Positions 52,614 through 60,923 of a stretch of 64,000 nt of DNA are shown here, one piece after another; the stretch's first letter is position 1; every line of letters starts with the position of its first letter. Source of the DNA: PALSA-1316 sp964499365 (lineage in GTDB: Bacteria; Nitrospirota; Thermodesulfovibrionia; Thermodesulfovibrionales; UBA6898); NCBI GenBank assembly GCA_964499365.1, contig CAZCKU010000011.1, forward strand, positions 1 through 64,000, written 5' to 3'. The position numbers and the translations under genes were made by a program. The notes under the pieces were generated by a model. It saw only the letters and a list, made by a program, of their open reading frames with translations. It did not search any database and was not told the DNA's origin.

Positions 52614-53754
52614 ATTCCTCCTCTTCTGAAAATGCTTCCCGCATTTCCCCCGAGACCTGAAACTTCTTCATAAAGGACCTGTCTATCCGGTCCTTCAGCC
52701 TCCAGGGGAGCCATCCGGCCCAGGCCAGTTCTCCCCTCATCAGGATTGCGCGGTCGTTGCCCAGGTTGAAGATCAGCATGAAGGTCCTCTGGGGTTCGAA
52801 GGGGACAAGTTTCCCCCTGCCGCTCGCGGCCAGGATGTTTCTGAAAAGAATGCTGTTCTGCCTTACCGCGTAAACACCCACCTTGGCCAGCGGCCGGGGC
52901 TCAAAGTGTATGGCATCTCCGCCTCCGAAGATCTCTGGATAGGCGGGGCTCTGGAGAAAACGGTTCACCAGGAGTCCGCCGTCGGGACCGACCGGAAGGC
53001 CTGAGTCCCGGAAGAGAGATGAAGGACGGATACCGGTGGCGACAAGGGCAATATCAGCCGGCAGGGCTTCCCCGGACCCGAGCAGGACCTGATTCTCCCC
53101 GACCCGTGCTGCACGGGAACCGTCGCGCACTGCTATGCCGCGCTGAAGCAGGGATCGCCGCGCGAGGTCCTGAACCCGCTGCGGTCTGCCACTGAGCAGC
53201 TCCCGCCCCGCAATGATCGTGATCTGCGCCTGCCCGCGCCGGTCCTGAACGAGCCGCCAGGCATTGCCCGCGATCTCGACGCCCGCAGGTCCGCCGCCGA
53301 TCACAACTATCCTGGCGGGGCCCTGCCGAAGACGTGAGAGGATTGCCTGCCGGGCCGCCAGCAGGGAGACGATCGGTTTTACGCTGAAGACATTTCCCGC
53401 TTCCTGCCCCCCTGGCGGGAGCACGACATCGCTGCCGGTGTTGAACGAGACCATGTCGTACCCGAGAGTCCTTCCCGACTCCAGGTGGAGCAGCCGTTCT
53501 TTCGGATCGAGCCTGAGCACCCTGTCCCTGATAAATTCTGCGCCGCGGTCAGTGGCCATCTTTCTGACATGGAAGCGGATTTCCTGCGGCCGGTAGGTCC
53601 CGGCCAGAAGCCCCGGGCCCATGCCCGAATAATAATGATAGGGAGAAACAGATACCAGGGTCACGCCGATCCCCTGGTCCAGATATTGGCGGCAGTGCAG
53701 CAGAAGGGTCAGGTGGGCATGCCCTCCGCCGACAAGTACGAGGCGACCGGTCAT
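52597..53754 (-). CDS. FAD-dependent oxidoreductase related to the domain fused to SelD
   Basis: This 385-residue flavoprotein of the NDH-2/sulfide:quinone-reductase-like group has an N-terminal FAD loop LVLVGGGHAHLTLLL. A second Rossmann loop reads VVIGGGPAGVEIA near residue 150, and GGGDAIHFEPRPLAKVGVYAVRQ lies near residue 280. The GGGHAH start and PYHYYSGMGPGLLAG region match the flavoprotein domain that in cyanobacteria and others is fused in front of selenide, water dikinase (SelD). Here it stands alone but overlaps the predicted selenocysteine rhodanese gene, which supports a shared role in selenium or sulfur handling. No catalytic disulfide motif was identified. Confidence 0.8.
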   Translation of the reverse strand: MTGRLVLVGGGHAHLTLLLHCRQYLDQGIGVTLVSVSPYHYYSGMGPGLLAGTYRPQEIRFHVRKMATDRGAEFIRDRVLRLDPKERLLHLESGRTLGYDMVSFNTGSDVVLPPGGQEAGNVFSVKPIVSLLAARQAILSRLRQGPARIVVIGGGPAGVEIAGNAWRLVQDRRGQAQITIIAGRELLSGRPQRVQDLARRSLLQRGIAVRDGSRAARVGENQVLLGSGEALPADIALVATGIRPSSLFRDSGLPVGPDGGLLVNRFLQSPAYPEIFGGGDAIHFEPRPLAKVGVYAVRQNSILFRNILAASGRGKLVPFEPQRTFMLIFNLGNDRAILMRGELAWAGWLPWRLKDRIDRSFMKKFQVSGEMREAFSEEEEYDGAA

Positions 53755-53784
53755 GGTCAGCTCATTTTCGCGCCGGGCACACGC

Positions 53785-54255
53785 TCATCGTTTCATGAGC
53801 GTGCCGACAGCCAGCAGGACCGTTCCATTCGTCATAAAGACAAGGTTCAGCACCGCGCTCACTGCATGGAGCCTCCTGAACTTCATGCGCATCGGGTGAT
53901 CGGGAGCGGATGTTTCGAAAGACGTCACCGCCTGCTTCACCTCCTGTATCTGCGGATAAAGGCCAGCTCTGACATACAGGGCTATACAGAGGGCCAGGGC
54001 GGCAAGGCCCAGCGACACCCTGAAGGCGTTTTGGGTCAGGACAGGGGACGCGATGAAAAGAAGCAGCAACGCAAGTGCAGCGATCACGATTGTAAAGATG
54101 AAGTAGGGCGGGAAGAGCGTTCCGACGATCTCTCCGGCCCTGTCCCTGCCGTACGTCCTGAATATCGCCGGCGTGACGACAAAGGTGAAGATGAAGACCC
54201 CGCCTGTCCAGAGACCGAGGGTGAGAATATACAGAAAATAGCCAAAATTTCTCAT
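53785..54255 (-). CDS. DUF4149 (TMEM205-like) membrane protein
   Basis: This 156-residue protein has four membrane helices. The first, LYILTLGLWTGGVFIFTFVVTPAIF, carries the G-x-x-V-TPAxF pattern of DUF4149, and the last two flank a basic loop (RMKFRRLHAVSAVLNLV). Function is unknown; the eukaryotic relative TMEM205 has been linked to copper and cisplatin handling. It is 30 bp upstream of the flavoprotein gene and on the same strand, so it probably belongs to the selenoprotein gene group. Confidence 0.8.
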   Translation of the reverse strand: MRNFGYFLYILTLGLWTGGVFIFTFVVTPAIFRTYGRDRAGEIVGTLFPPYFIFTIVIAALALLLLFIASPVLTQNAFRVSLGLAALALCIALYVRAGLYPQIQEVKQAVTSFETSAPDHPMRMKFRRLHAVSAVLNLVFMTNGTVLLAVGTLMKR

Positions 54256-54458
54256 GTATCTATTCTACCTCATTCTCCTGTCTCTTCATATACACGACAT
54301 CGTTCTTCAGCAATAACAGCGGCGGGCGATGGCAGCATGACCGGCATCGGACAGATCAGTATCTCATCGGCCTCCTCGATGTGCATCCCTGCAGCAGGCG
54401 GCGGCAGCCGTTTCACCCGGTCCTTGAAATTTGACAATACCCTGTGTGACTATAATCA

Positions 54459-55220
54459 ATGCAGGCGATATCCCTCCAGTCGGGCAGCAACGGGAACTGT
54501 ATCTATGTCGAGACCGCCGGCGTCAGGCTTCTTTTTGACGCGGGCATATGCGGGAGCCAGGCAGAGGGAAGGCTCAGGGCAGCAGGCAGGGAGATACGGG
54601 ATGTCGACGCGCTGATCATTTCCCACGATCATGCTGACCATGTGAAATATGCAGGCGTCTATCAGAGGAAATTCGGGATCCCGGTCTATATCACGCCGAA
54701 GACCCTTGCCAAGGCAGAAAGCAGACACCGGCTCGGAAGACTTGACGATGTGCGCTGTTTTACGTCGGGCGGGACCATACGGGTCGGGAAGATCTCTGTT
54801 CATTCGGTGCCGACGCCGCATGACGGGGAGGACGGCTCTGTCTTTGTGGTGGATTCAGGCAGGAGAAGGCTCGGCATACTGACCGACATAGGACATGTAT
54901 TTCAGGAACTCATCTCGGTCGTTGCCTCGCTCGACGCGGTCTTTCTGGAGAGCAATTACGACCCCGGTATGCTTGAGCACGGGATGTATCCCGCCTTTCT
55001 CAAAAGAAGGATCAGGGGGCAGGGCGGCCACCTCTCGAATATCGAATCTGCAGAACTGCTCTGCTGGGGGGGACGCCTCAAATGGGCCTGTCTTGCGCAT
55101 CTTTCGCAGGACAACAACGAGCCGTCGCTCGCCCTGAAGACCCACCGGAAGGTCCTCGGAAGCAGCCTCCCTCTTCACGTGGCAGGCCGCCATGCGCCCA
55201 CTGCCATCTTCCGGGTTTAA
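54459..55220 (+). CDS. Metallo-beta-lactamase-fold hydrolase (YycJ/WalJ-like)
   Basis: This 253-residue hydrolase has an N-terminal SLQSGSNGNCIYVE block characteristic of the YycJ/WalJ group. The metal-binding motif HDHADH is at residues 56-61, with later ligands in PTPHDGEDGS, TDIG and AHLSQDNNEP. Relatives act as single-strand DNA exonucleases or general phosphodiesterases. It is transcribed opposite to its neighbours and stands alone. The ribosome binding site is weak. Confidence 0.85.
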   Translation: MQAISLQSGSNGNCIYVETAGVRLLFDAGICGSQAEGRLRAAGREIRDVDALIISHDHADHVKYAGVYQRKFGIPVYITPKTLAKAESRHRLGRLDDVRCFTSGGTIRVGKISVHSVPTPHDGEDGSVFVVDSGRRRLGILTDIGHVFQELISVVASLDAVFLESNYDPGMLEHGMYPAFLKRRIRGQGGHLSNIESAELLCWGGRLKWACLAHLSQDNNEPSLALKTHRKVLGSSLPLHVAGRHAPTAIFRV

Positions 55221-55263
55221 ACCAAACCATCTCCTCTGATACCTTTCCTGTCCGCCCGCTGTC

Positions 55264-56148
55264 TCAGGACCCGCATCCCCCGCATCCGCCGCCGCAACCG
55301 CCTCCTCCGCAGCCTCCTCCCCCACAGCCGCTGGATCCGCACCCGCCAGTGTACGTTCCGTCCTGTGATGAGGATGTCTTTGGAAACAGGACCTTTACGA
55401 AGGGGAAATAGTCTTCCGAGAGTGCTGCGGGGCCGAAGACAGCGGCAAGGAAGGCAGCGTCGTTGGTCATGCCTCCGGGCCGCAGGCTGGCGGCCCGCAG
55501 CTTGAGTGAGCGAAACCGGTGGGTCAGCTGCAGTATGATCTCATCGCCCGCCCCTGTCCGCTGCCGCAGCCACGTCGCTGCCGCCCAGATCGCGAATGCG
55601 ATGGTGAGCATGACCAGAAACCCGATATTGAAGCGGCCGCGCATGAAGGCGATGATGATCTTTGTGGCGGACACGCCGAGGATCAGGCAGAGGGCCGCGA
55701 CAGCCGGTGTCATGCGCTGCATATACAGGGCAGAATCGGCCAGGAGTCCCTCGCCGGCCAGCGCCCGCCGATAACCTTCCGCCGCCCCCAGGGCAGCCGG
55801 ATCAGTGAAGACCTCTTGCACTTCGCGCGGCTTGGAGAAGACGTTCAGCACCGCCTTCTCGATCTGCCTCTGAAGGGGGTTTCCGTCGCGGGCCTCTGCT
55901 GCTATGCGGTCCCCGCTGGCCTTGAGGAGTCCACGGTCGATCAGGGAGAAGACCGCTACCCGCAGGGCTTCAGACGCGCCGCCACGCAGATAGGCTATCT
56001 TGTACGGGTCAGTATAGTCCCAGTGAAGCGGGGCGTCTCCCTTTTCGGTGCGCCTGATCAGAAAGCGCAGCAGCAGGTTGACCGACAACCCGAGGAGGGC
56101 AAAGAAAACAAGGAACTCAGGGCCCCGAAGATCAAAGGGGTTGACCAC
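55264..56148 (-). CDS. TIGR04222-type membrane protein with Cys-Gly tail
   Basis: This 294-residue protein has one N-terminal helix (GPEFLVFFALLGLSVNLLLRF) and the motif DPYKIAYLRGGASEALRVAVFSL typical of the TIGR04222 family. Two central helices (about 145-190) are followed by a domain ending FGPAALSEDYFPFVKVLFP. The last 30 residues are almost only Gly and Cys, with eight cysteines in units such as GCGGGG. Such tails look like substrates for modification or metal binding. Upstream in the same run are a degenerate nucleotidyltransferase (1 bp gap) and a radical SAM/SPASM enzyme. The start is GTG after a GGGGGG run. Function unknown. Confidence 0.78.
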   Translation of the reverse strand: MVNPFDLRGPEFLVFFALLGLSVNLLLRFLIRRTEKGDAPLHWDYTDPYKIAYLRGGASEALRVAVFSLIDRGLLKASGDRIAAEARDGNPLQRQIEKAVLNVFSKPREVQEVFTDPAALGAAEGYRRALAGEGLLADSALYMQRMTPAVAALCLILGVSATKIIIAFMRGRFNIGFLVMLTIAFAIWAAATWLRQRTGAGDEIILQLTHRFRSLKLRAASLRPGGMTNDAAFLAAVFGPAALSEDYFPFVKVLFPKTSSSQDGTYTGGCGSSGCGGGGCGGGGCGGGCGGCGS

Positions 56149-56149
56149 G

Positions 56150-56899
56150 CTAACCCCCCGAGCCTTTCAGGAGTGCGGTTGTCCGCTGATGCATCCTCTC
56201 CGCAATTTCGATGAGGGAGAACAGGAGGGTCCCTCCAACGCCGGCCGGCAGCACCCCCTGGCTTCTCGCCTGATCGATAAGGGGGCCGATATCCATGCCC
56301 GCCGGGCTTCCGGTTTCGGCCAGGAATGAGGAGAAGGCCTCCCGCGGGGACGCAGCGGGTCTGCCCTCGAGCTTCAGCAGGGACGCGGCGCACGCCCTCA
56401 GCGGTCCGGTCAGGTCGGCGACGATCAGGGCAAGCTGTTCCTCACGAAGGCTGACCAGGGCATAGCGTTCCCGCATGCGCAGTATGTGATTGAGCAGGAC
56501 CTGCTGAAGCCGGCGGACTATCGCCTCCGGTGTGATCGTGAGATTCACGAAGGGGTCAGGCCCATGGAGGACCCTCCTGCGCGAAAGGATATCTGCAAAC
56601 TTTACGGCAAAGGCGTCCGCGGCCTGTCCTATTTCAGACTCAAGGAGAAACATGACATCGAGGTGAAAGGCTGCGTGGCCTGCCCGCAGTGGGTTTCTGA
56701 TCGCATCGACCCGGGTCCGGTCGAAGGTGCGGAGCACAAGGAGAAGATTTACATCCGACGTCGGGCGCAGCCTGCCCTCGGCTGCCGAACCGAAGAGGAC
56801 TGCAGAGAGAAGGTCACTGCCAAAGGCCTGCCGGGCCTGCTGGAGGAATTGGTCTATGCCGTCGCTGATCCCGGGAGGTAAAGAAAGTGTCTGGTCCAT
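56150..56899 (-). CDS. Nucleotidyltransferase-fold protein with altered active site
   Basis: This 249-residue protein has a polymerase-beta-type nucleotidyltransferase motif LFGSAAEGRLRPTSDVNLLLVL, with Gly37-Ser38 and Asp49. The second metal-binding aspartate of the usual GSx..SDIDLLV pattern is Asn51 here, which should weaken catalysis. A helical C-terminal domain (about 110-245) follows. The ATG at 56899 is chosen for AAAAGGAGCTTTC. It lies between a radical SAM gene (26 bp) and the Cys-Gly membrane protein gene (1 bp), so it is part of that small unit. The acceptor is unknown. Confidence 0.75.
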   Translation of the reverse strand: MDQTLSLPPGISDGIDQFLQQARQAFGSDLLSAVLFGSAAEGRLRPTSDVNLLLVLRTFDRTRVDAIRNPLRAGHAAFHLDVMFLLESEIGQAADAFAVKFADILSRRRVLHGPDPFVNLTITPEAIVRRLQQVLLNHILRMRERYALVSLREEQLALIVADLTGPLRACAASLLKLEGRPAASPREAFSSFLAETGSPAGMDIGPLIDQARSQGVLPAGVGGTLLFSLIEIAERMHQRTTALLKGSGG

Positions 56900-56925
56900 G
56901 AAAGCTCCTTTTCCTGAATGGCTCA

Positions 56926-58098
56926 TTATATTTGTACGGGCACTGCTGTCAGAACCTTGTTGTCCGTGCTGCCTTCCCGGCAACGCTGATCGCCGGCTGA
57001 CCGGGCGGCTCCTTCTTTGGCTGCCAGCCAGCATCCGGGGTCTGCACGGAAGGGTTCGCCATGAACTGCATATGCGATGCACCGCGATCCGCCGCCGCAG
57101 GTCCTGGCGTAGAAGCAGTGTTCGCAGCCGCTGCTGACGCGTTCCCGGTCCCGCAGTTCACGGAGGAGCTGACTGGAAGTGTACAGGTGCTCGAGGTCCT
57201 CCCTGAAGAGGTTCCCGACGACTAGAGGCATCCTGCGGCAGGGCAGAACATCGCCGTTGGGCAAGACCGTCATCAGGGTGTCTCCTGCACTGCAGCGATA
57301 CGGCCGTGCGCCGGTGACCATAAACTGGAGGGAACGATGGAGCGCAACGGGCCGATGCCGCAGCCACCCGCGGCGGGACTCTGCCCGCATCAGACCGAAA
57401 AACTCCCGGGTCTCACCCGGGGTCAGGAGTGCGGCCGCCCCGGAAGTCCGCCCGCACGGCACCAGGCGGTCTGCCCACACCCGCGCTGCGCCAAGCGTAT
57501 GACCGAGCCGCGACACATCCGGAAAATCACGGTAGTTGAGGCGATGGGCGGTAAAGGAAATGTGAGCCGGAATATGACAGCCCGCCAGCAGCCGGAGTCC
57601 GTCGACGGCCCGTTCATAGCTGCCCCTGCCGCGGATGCGGTCGTGCGTCTCTTTCTTCCCGTCGATACTGACCTGAACAAAGCCCGGCCTCAGACGATGC
57701 AGGGAGCGGACTATCGCAGGGGTGAGCGTCGTCCCGTTGGTGAGCACGGCGAAGGAAAAAAGCCGCCTCTCTCCTGACAGCCTTTCGAGCAGGTCCATGA
57801 AGTCGGCCCGCAGAAAAGGTTCACCGCCCGTCACGGTGACGTGAGCCCGGACATGAGTCCCTCCGTGCTGCCGGCGGGCGCTGCGGATAAAGGCGATGAA
57901 CTGATCCAGAACCTTCAGGAGATCGGCCCATGCCGGCTCAGGCTGTGGCGTGTCTTCCTGGTAGCAATGGCTGCACTGCAGGTTGCAGCGGTCGGTTACA
58001 TGCCACTGAAAAAGAATCTGCCCTGGCAGACAGGTGATATCAGAGCCGTGCAATGCCATCGAAAGGGCAGGGGAACAATATCTTTCCTGCCAGGTCAC
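56926..58098 (-). CDS. Radical SAM/SPASM enzyme
   Basis: This 390-residue radical SAM enzyme has the cluster motif at Cys38, Cys42 and Cys45 (RCNLQCSHCY), GGEPFLR near residue 92 and SIDGKKETHDRIRG near 146. The SPASM region has CSAGDTLMTVLPNGDVLPC followed by CEHCFYARTCGGGSRC. The overall plan is that of peptide or cofactor maturases (PqqE, NirJ and relatives). It overlaps the haem O synthase gene by 4 bp. Two functions are possible: tetrapyrrole chemistry linked to the oxidase genes, or modification of the Cys-Gly tail of the membrane protein two genes downstream. Neither is proven. Confidence 0.83.
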   Translation of the reverse strand: MTWQERYCSPALSMALHGSDITCLPGQILFQWHVTDRCNLQCSHCYQEDTPQPEPAWADLLKVLDQFIAFIRSARRQHGGTHVRAHVTVTGGEPFLRADFMDLLERLSGERRLFSFAVLTNGTTLTPAIVRSLHRLRPGFVQVSIDGKKETHDRIRGRGSYERAVDGLRLLAGCHIPAHISFTAHRLNYRDFPDVSRLGHTLGAARVWADRLVPCGRTSGAAALLTPGETREFFGLMRAESRRGWLRHRPVALHRSLQFMVTGARPYRCSAGDTLMTVLPNGDVLPCRRMPLVVGNLFREDLEHLYTSSQLLRELRDRERVSSGCEHCFYARTCGGGSRCIAYAVHGEPFRADPGCWLAAKEGAARSAGDQRCREGSTDNKVLTAVPVQI

Positions 58099-59009
58099 AG
58101 GAGACGGTCTGCAAAGAGCAGGGCCGTTACCGCAAACATGAAGAGATTGACGCCGGCAAACGTATGATCGTAGACCGCGGTGCTATGCTTGGTCCTGAGC
58201 AGGGGGGAGGCCTGCAGGCTGAGTCCGAGCGCCGCAGCGGCAAGGAGATACCTGCTTGTGTTCTGGAGCGCCAGGCCGAAGGGGACAAAGAGGAGCGCGC
58301 AGACCGCCGTTGCCGCGATCCAGATGAAGAGGACCCGCGACAGCTGTCTTTCAGAAAAGAGAGAGGTCACTGCAGGAAGTCCCGCCGAGCGGTACTGCCC
58401 CGCAAGGCTGGCGGCGGAGAGCCAGAAATGGGGCACCTGCCAGAGGAAGAAAAAAAGGCAGAGCACCAGAAGGCCGGGATCCGTAAGGCTGCCTCCCGCT
58501 GCCTGCCACCCGATCACCGGAGGGACCGCGCCGACAAGTGCTCCGGGGACAGCGGCAAAGGCGGTCCTTCTTTTAAGGTTTGTATAGAGGCCGTTATACC
58601 AGGAGATCGCAAAGAGTCCTGCCAGCAATCCCGAAACACCACCCGCCGCCAGGATCAGCACGAGTCCCGAAGCAGCGGTCCCCCCTGCAAAAAGCAGGGC
58701 TTCACCGGCAGTCATCGTCCCGGAGGGAAGCGGCCGCGACCGTGTCCGATCCATCAGCGCATCGATATCCCGTTCCTGGTACTGGTTGAGGGCAGATGCG
58801 CCGCAGGCCAGGAGGAGGACCCCGAGGCCGGTGATCCAGATTTCAGGACGGAGGGAATAGGCAGCAAGGATGTATCCGGTCATGGCCGACAGGCCTGCTG
58901 CAAGGGATATGCGGATCCTCCCCAGTGCGGCATAGCTTCCGAGAGATTTCGCGCTCACGCGCAACCCGCCATCAATTTCTGTTTGTCTGTGCAAAGAACC
59001 GGGTGGCAA
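58095..59009 (-). CDS. ctaB: Protohaem IX farnesyltransferase (haem O synthase)
   Basis: This UbiA-family prenyltransferase converts haem B to haem O for the oxidase encoded upstream. The CtaB/CyoE signature ALNQYQERDIDALMDRTRSR is followed by PLPSG, and the second motif region includes YNGLYTNLKRRTAFA and WQVPHFW. About nine membrane helices are present. The first start is TTG; a GTG at 58958 preceded by GGCGGG gives a shorter and equally plausible N-terminus. No haem A synthase (CtaA) gene is in the window. It overlaps the radical SAM gene by 4 bp. Confidence 0.9.
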   Translation of the reverse strand: MPPGSLHRQTEIDGGLRVSAKSLGSYAALGRIRISLAAGLSAMTGYILAAYSLRPEIWITGLGVLLLACGASALNQYQERDIDALMDRTRSRPLPSGTMTAGEALLFAGGTAASGLVLILAAGGVSGLLAGLFAISWYNGLYTNLKRRTAFAAVPGALVGAVPPVIGWQAAGGSLTDPGLLVLCLFFFLWQVPHFWLSAASLAGQYRSAGLPAVTSLFSERQLSRVLFIWIAATAVCALLFVPFGLALQNTSRYLLAAAALGLSLQASPLLRTKHSTAVYDHTFAGVNLFMFAVTALLFADRLL

Positions 59010-59091
59010 TGGCAGGTATGCAGGATCAGCGGCGTTTTGTGCCGGGGCACCGGAGGGTCTTCAGTATCCGGCCGGGAATGCGAGCAGCTGT

Positions 59092-59997
59092 TCATTTGAG
59101 GCCCCTGATATAGTTGACGATCTCCTCAAGCTCGGCAGGGGTGACGTTGTCCTTCTCCTGCGGCATTATCGGGGGGAAGCCCTTGACGATCTCGGCCTGG
59201 GGCTCCATGATCGACTTCTTCAGGTATGCCTCATCGACCGTGATCTCCTGCTCTTTCCCTGCAGCCATAATGATGATCCTGCTGCCCATGAGCCCCTTGA
59301 AGGTCGGTCCTATCTTTTTTGTCCCGTCGGTGCTGTGGCAGGCGAGGCATCCTTTTTTCTGCAGCAGCGCAATCCCGTCCTTTCCGTCCATTCCCTTTGC
59401 GTCCCGTGCATACCAGTTCCGGAAGTCTTCCGCAGAGATGACCTTCACCTTCGTGATCATTGAGGAATGACCCTCCCCGCAGTATTCGGAACAGAAGAGG
59501 TCGTAAACCCCGATGCGGTCGGGCAGAAACCAGAGATAGGTCTGCAGCCCGGGGACTGCGTCTTCCTTGACCCTGAAGGCAGGGATGAAGAGGCTGTGCA
59601 GGACATCCCGCGAGGTTATGAGCAGCTTCACCGGCCTGCCCGACGGCACAACTAGGACCTCCGCGGTCCTGCCGTTTTCATATTCGAAGCTCCACTGCCA
59701 CATGCTGCCGATGGCCCTGACCGGCAGGGCGTTCGGCGGCACGGTCCTCATGAACCTGAAGCCCTTCCAGCCATAGAAGAACATGGCCAGGACCAGGACC
59801 AGGGGTATGACGACCCAGGTTATTTCGAGCCAGAGATTGCCTTCGATATTCTGCGGCTCAGGGTTCCTCTCCCTGCTGTACCTGACCACGAAATAGACCA
59901 TCGTGACCACAACCCCCGCAAGGAGGGCTACGGAGACCGCAACGATAAAGAGAAAGATATCATCGACGGTCTGGGCAGAGTCCCGGAAGCTCAGCAT
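59092..59997 (-). CDS. ctaC: Cytochrome c oxidase subunit II with cytochrome c domain (caa3 type)
   Basis: This 301-residue subunit has two N-terminal membrane helices and a cupredoxin domain with the CuA site (DVLHSLFIPAF histidine, and CSEYCGEGHSSM). A C-terminal cytochrome c domain has CLACH and a distal Met in FPPIMPQE. The fused cytochrome marks a caa3-type oxidase. Its ATG at 59997 overlaps the TGA of the small subunit IV gene by one base (TGATG), so translation is coupled; the open frame upstream is inside that gene. Confidence 0.92.
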   Translation of the reverse strand: MLSFRDSAQTVDDIFLFIVAVSVALLAGVVVTMVYFVVRYSRERNPEPQNIEGNLWLEITWVVIPLVLVLAMFFYGWKGFRFMRTVPPNALPVRAIGSMWQWSFEYENGRTAEVLVVPSGRPVKLLITSRDVLHSLFIPAFRVKEDAVPGLQTYLWFLPDRIGVYDLFCSEYCGEGHSSMITKVKVISAEDFRNWYARDAKGMDGKDGIALLQKKGCLACHSTDGTKKIGPTFKGLMGSRIIIMAAGKEQEITVDEAYLKKSIMEPQAEIVKGFPPIMPQEKDNVTPAELEEIVNYIRGLK

Positions 59998-60275
59998 CAG
60001 CGGTACCACACGTCGAGGAAGGTGAAGCCGATCAGCACGCCGATCAGGAGTATGGGGATCAGGATGATCCCCTGCAGAAACCTGCCTTCCTGCCTGAGGT
60101 TCATATAATAGAGCAGGATCAGGCCTGCCTTGAGCGAGGCGATGGCCAGGGCCGCTGCAGCGCCGGCATTCCCCAGGTGCAGCCGGTATACGCCGACCGT
60201 CGCGACGGTCAGGACGAGGAGGCATCCCCATATGATGAGGTATGTCCGGTAACTGCTGCCTGTTTCTGTCGTCAT
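59997..60275 (-). CDS. Cytochrome c oxidase subunit IV (caa3 small subunit)
   Basis: This 92-residue protein has three membrane helices and the conserved IASLKAGLILLYYMNLRQEG loop found in COX4-pro/CtaF small subunits of haem-copper oxidases. Its place between subunit III and subunit II genes is a frequent order in caa3 operons. It helps assembly or stability of the complex. Confidence 0.88.
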   Translation of the reverse strand: MTTETGSSYRTYLIIWGCLLVLTVATVGVYRLHLGNAGAAAALAIASLKAGLILLYYMNLRQEGRFLQGIILIPILLIGVLIGFTFLDVWYR

Positions 60276-60296
60276 TGCCTTTGCCTCACCATCCCG

Positions 60297-60923
60297 TTAT
60301 GTCACCAGATAGAACAGCGGAAAGAGATAGACCCATATCGTGTCCACAAAATGCCAATAGAGGCCGCTGTTTTCGAGTCTCACGAAATCCCTGCTGTTGA
60401 TCTTTTCCTGCGCAGTCGACCGGAGCATGAAGCCCAGCACGCCGAGCCCGACCACGACGTGCAGGCCGTGCAGTCCGGTCATGACGAAATAGAGTCCGTA
60501 GAAGAGTATCTCCCCCCGCGGGAGGGCAAGCAGTGCCGGTGAATCAGGATAGATGCCGTGGCCGATCTTCATGCTCCACTCGTAATATTTTATGACAAGG
60601 AATACCAGGCCGAGCAGGATCGTGATCACCTGGAAAATGATCGAGGCCTGTTTCTTCCCCTGACGTATCGCCGCTATCGCAAGGGCCATCGCAAGGCTGC
60701 TGGTCAGCAGGACCACGGTGTTGACAGCCCCGGCTGCCCGGTTGAGGTCTTCCGCAGCCGCATGAAAGTCCCCGCTGTTCTTGGACCTGAACACGGCGTA
60801 GAGCAGGAAGAGCCCGCCGAAGAGGAGGACCTCGGTGAAGAGGAAGAGCCACATCCCGATCCGCGACCCTGTGTCGTCTTTATGCTGGTCCACTGCTCTT
60901 CGTCCTGCCCCGGTCATAGACAT
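60297..60923 (-). CDS. ctaE: Cytochrome c oxidase subunit III
   Basis: This 208-residue subunit has five membrane helices, the short form without the first two helices of mitochondrial subunit III. Conserved blocks are WLFLFTEVLLFGGLF, the glutamate-containing SMKIGHGIYP segment and FYGLYFVMTGLHGLHVVVGL with two histidines. The listed start overlaps the subunit I gene by 44 bp. An internal GTG at 60893 after GAAGAG would reduce this to 14 bp, so the start is uncertain. Confidence 0.9.
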   Translation of the reverse strand: MSMTGAGRRAVDQHKDDTGSRIGMWLFLFTEVLLFGGLFLLYAVFRSKNSGDFHAAAEDLNRAAGAVNTVVLLTSSLAMALAIAAIRQGKKQASIIFQVITILLGLVFLVIKYYEWSMKIGHGIYPDSPALLALPRGEILFYGLYFVMTGLHGLHVVVGLGVLGFMLRSTAQEKINSRDFVRLENSGLYWHFVDTIWVYLFPLFYLVT

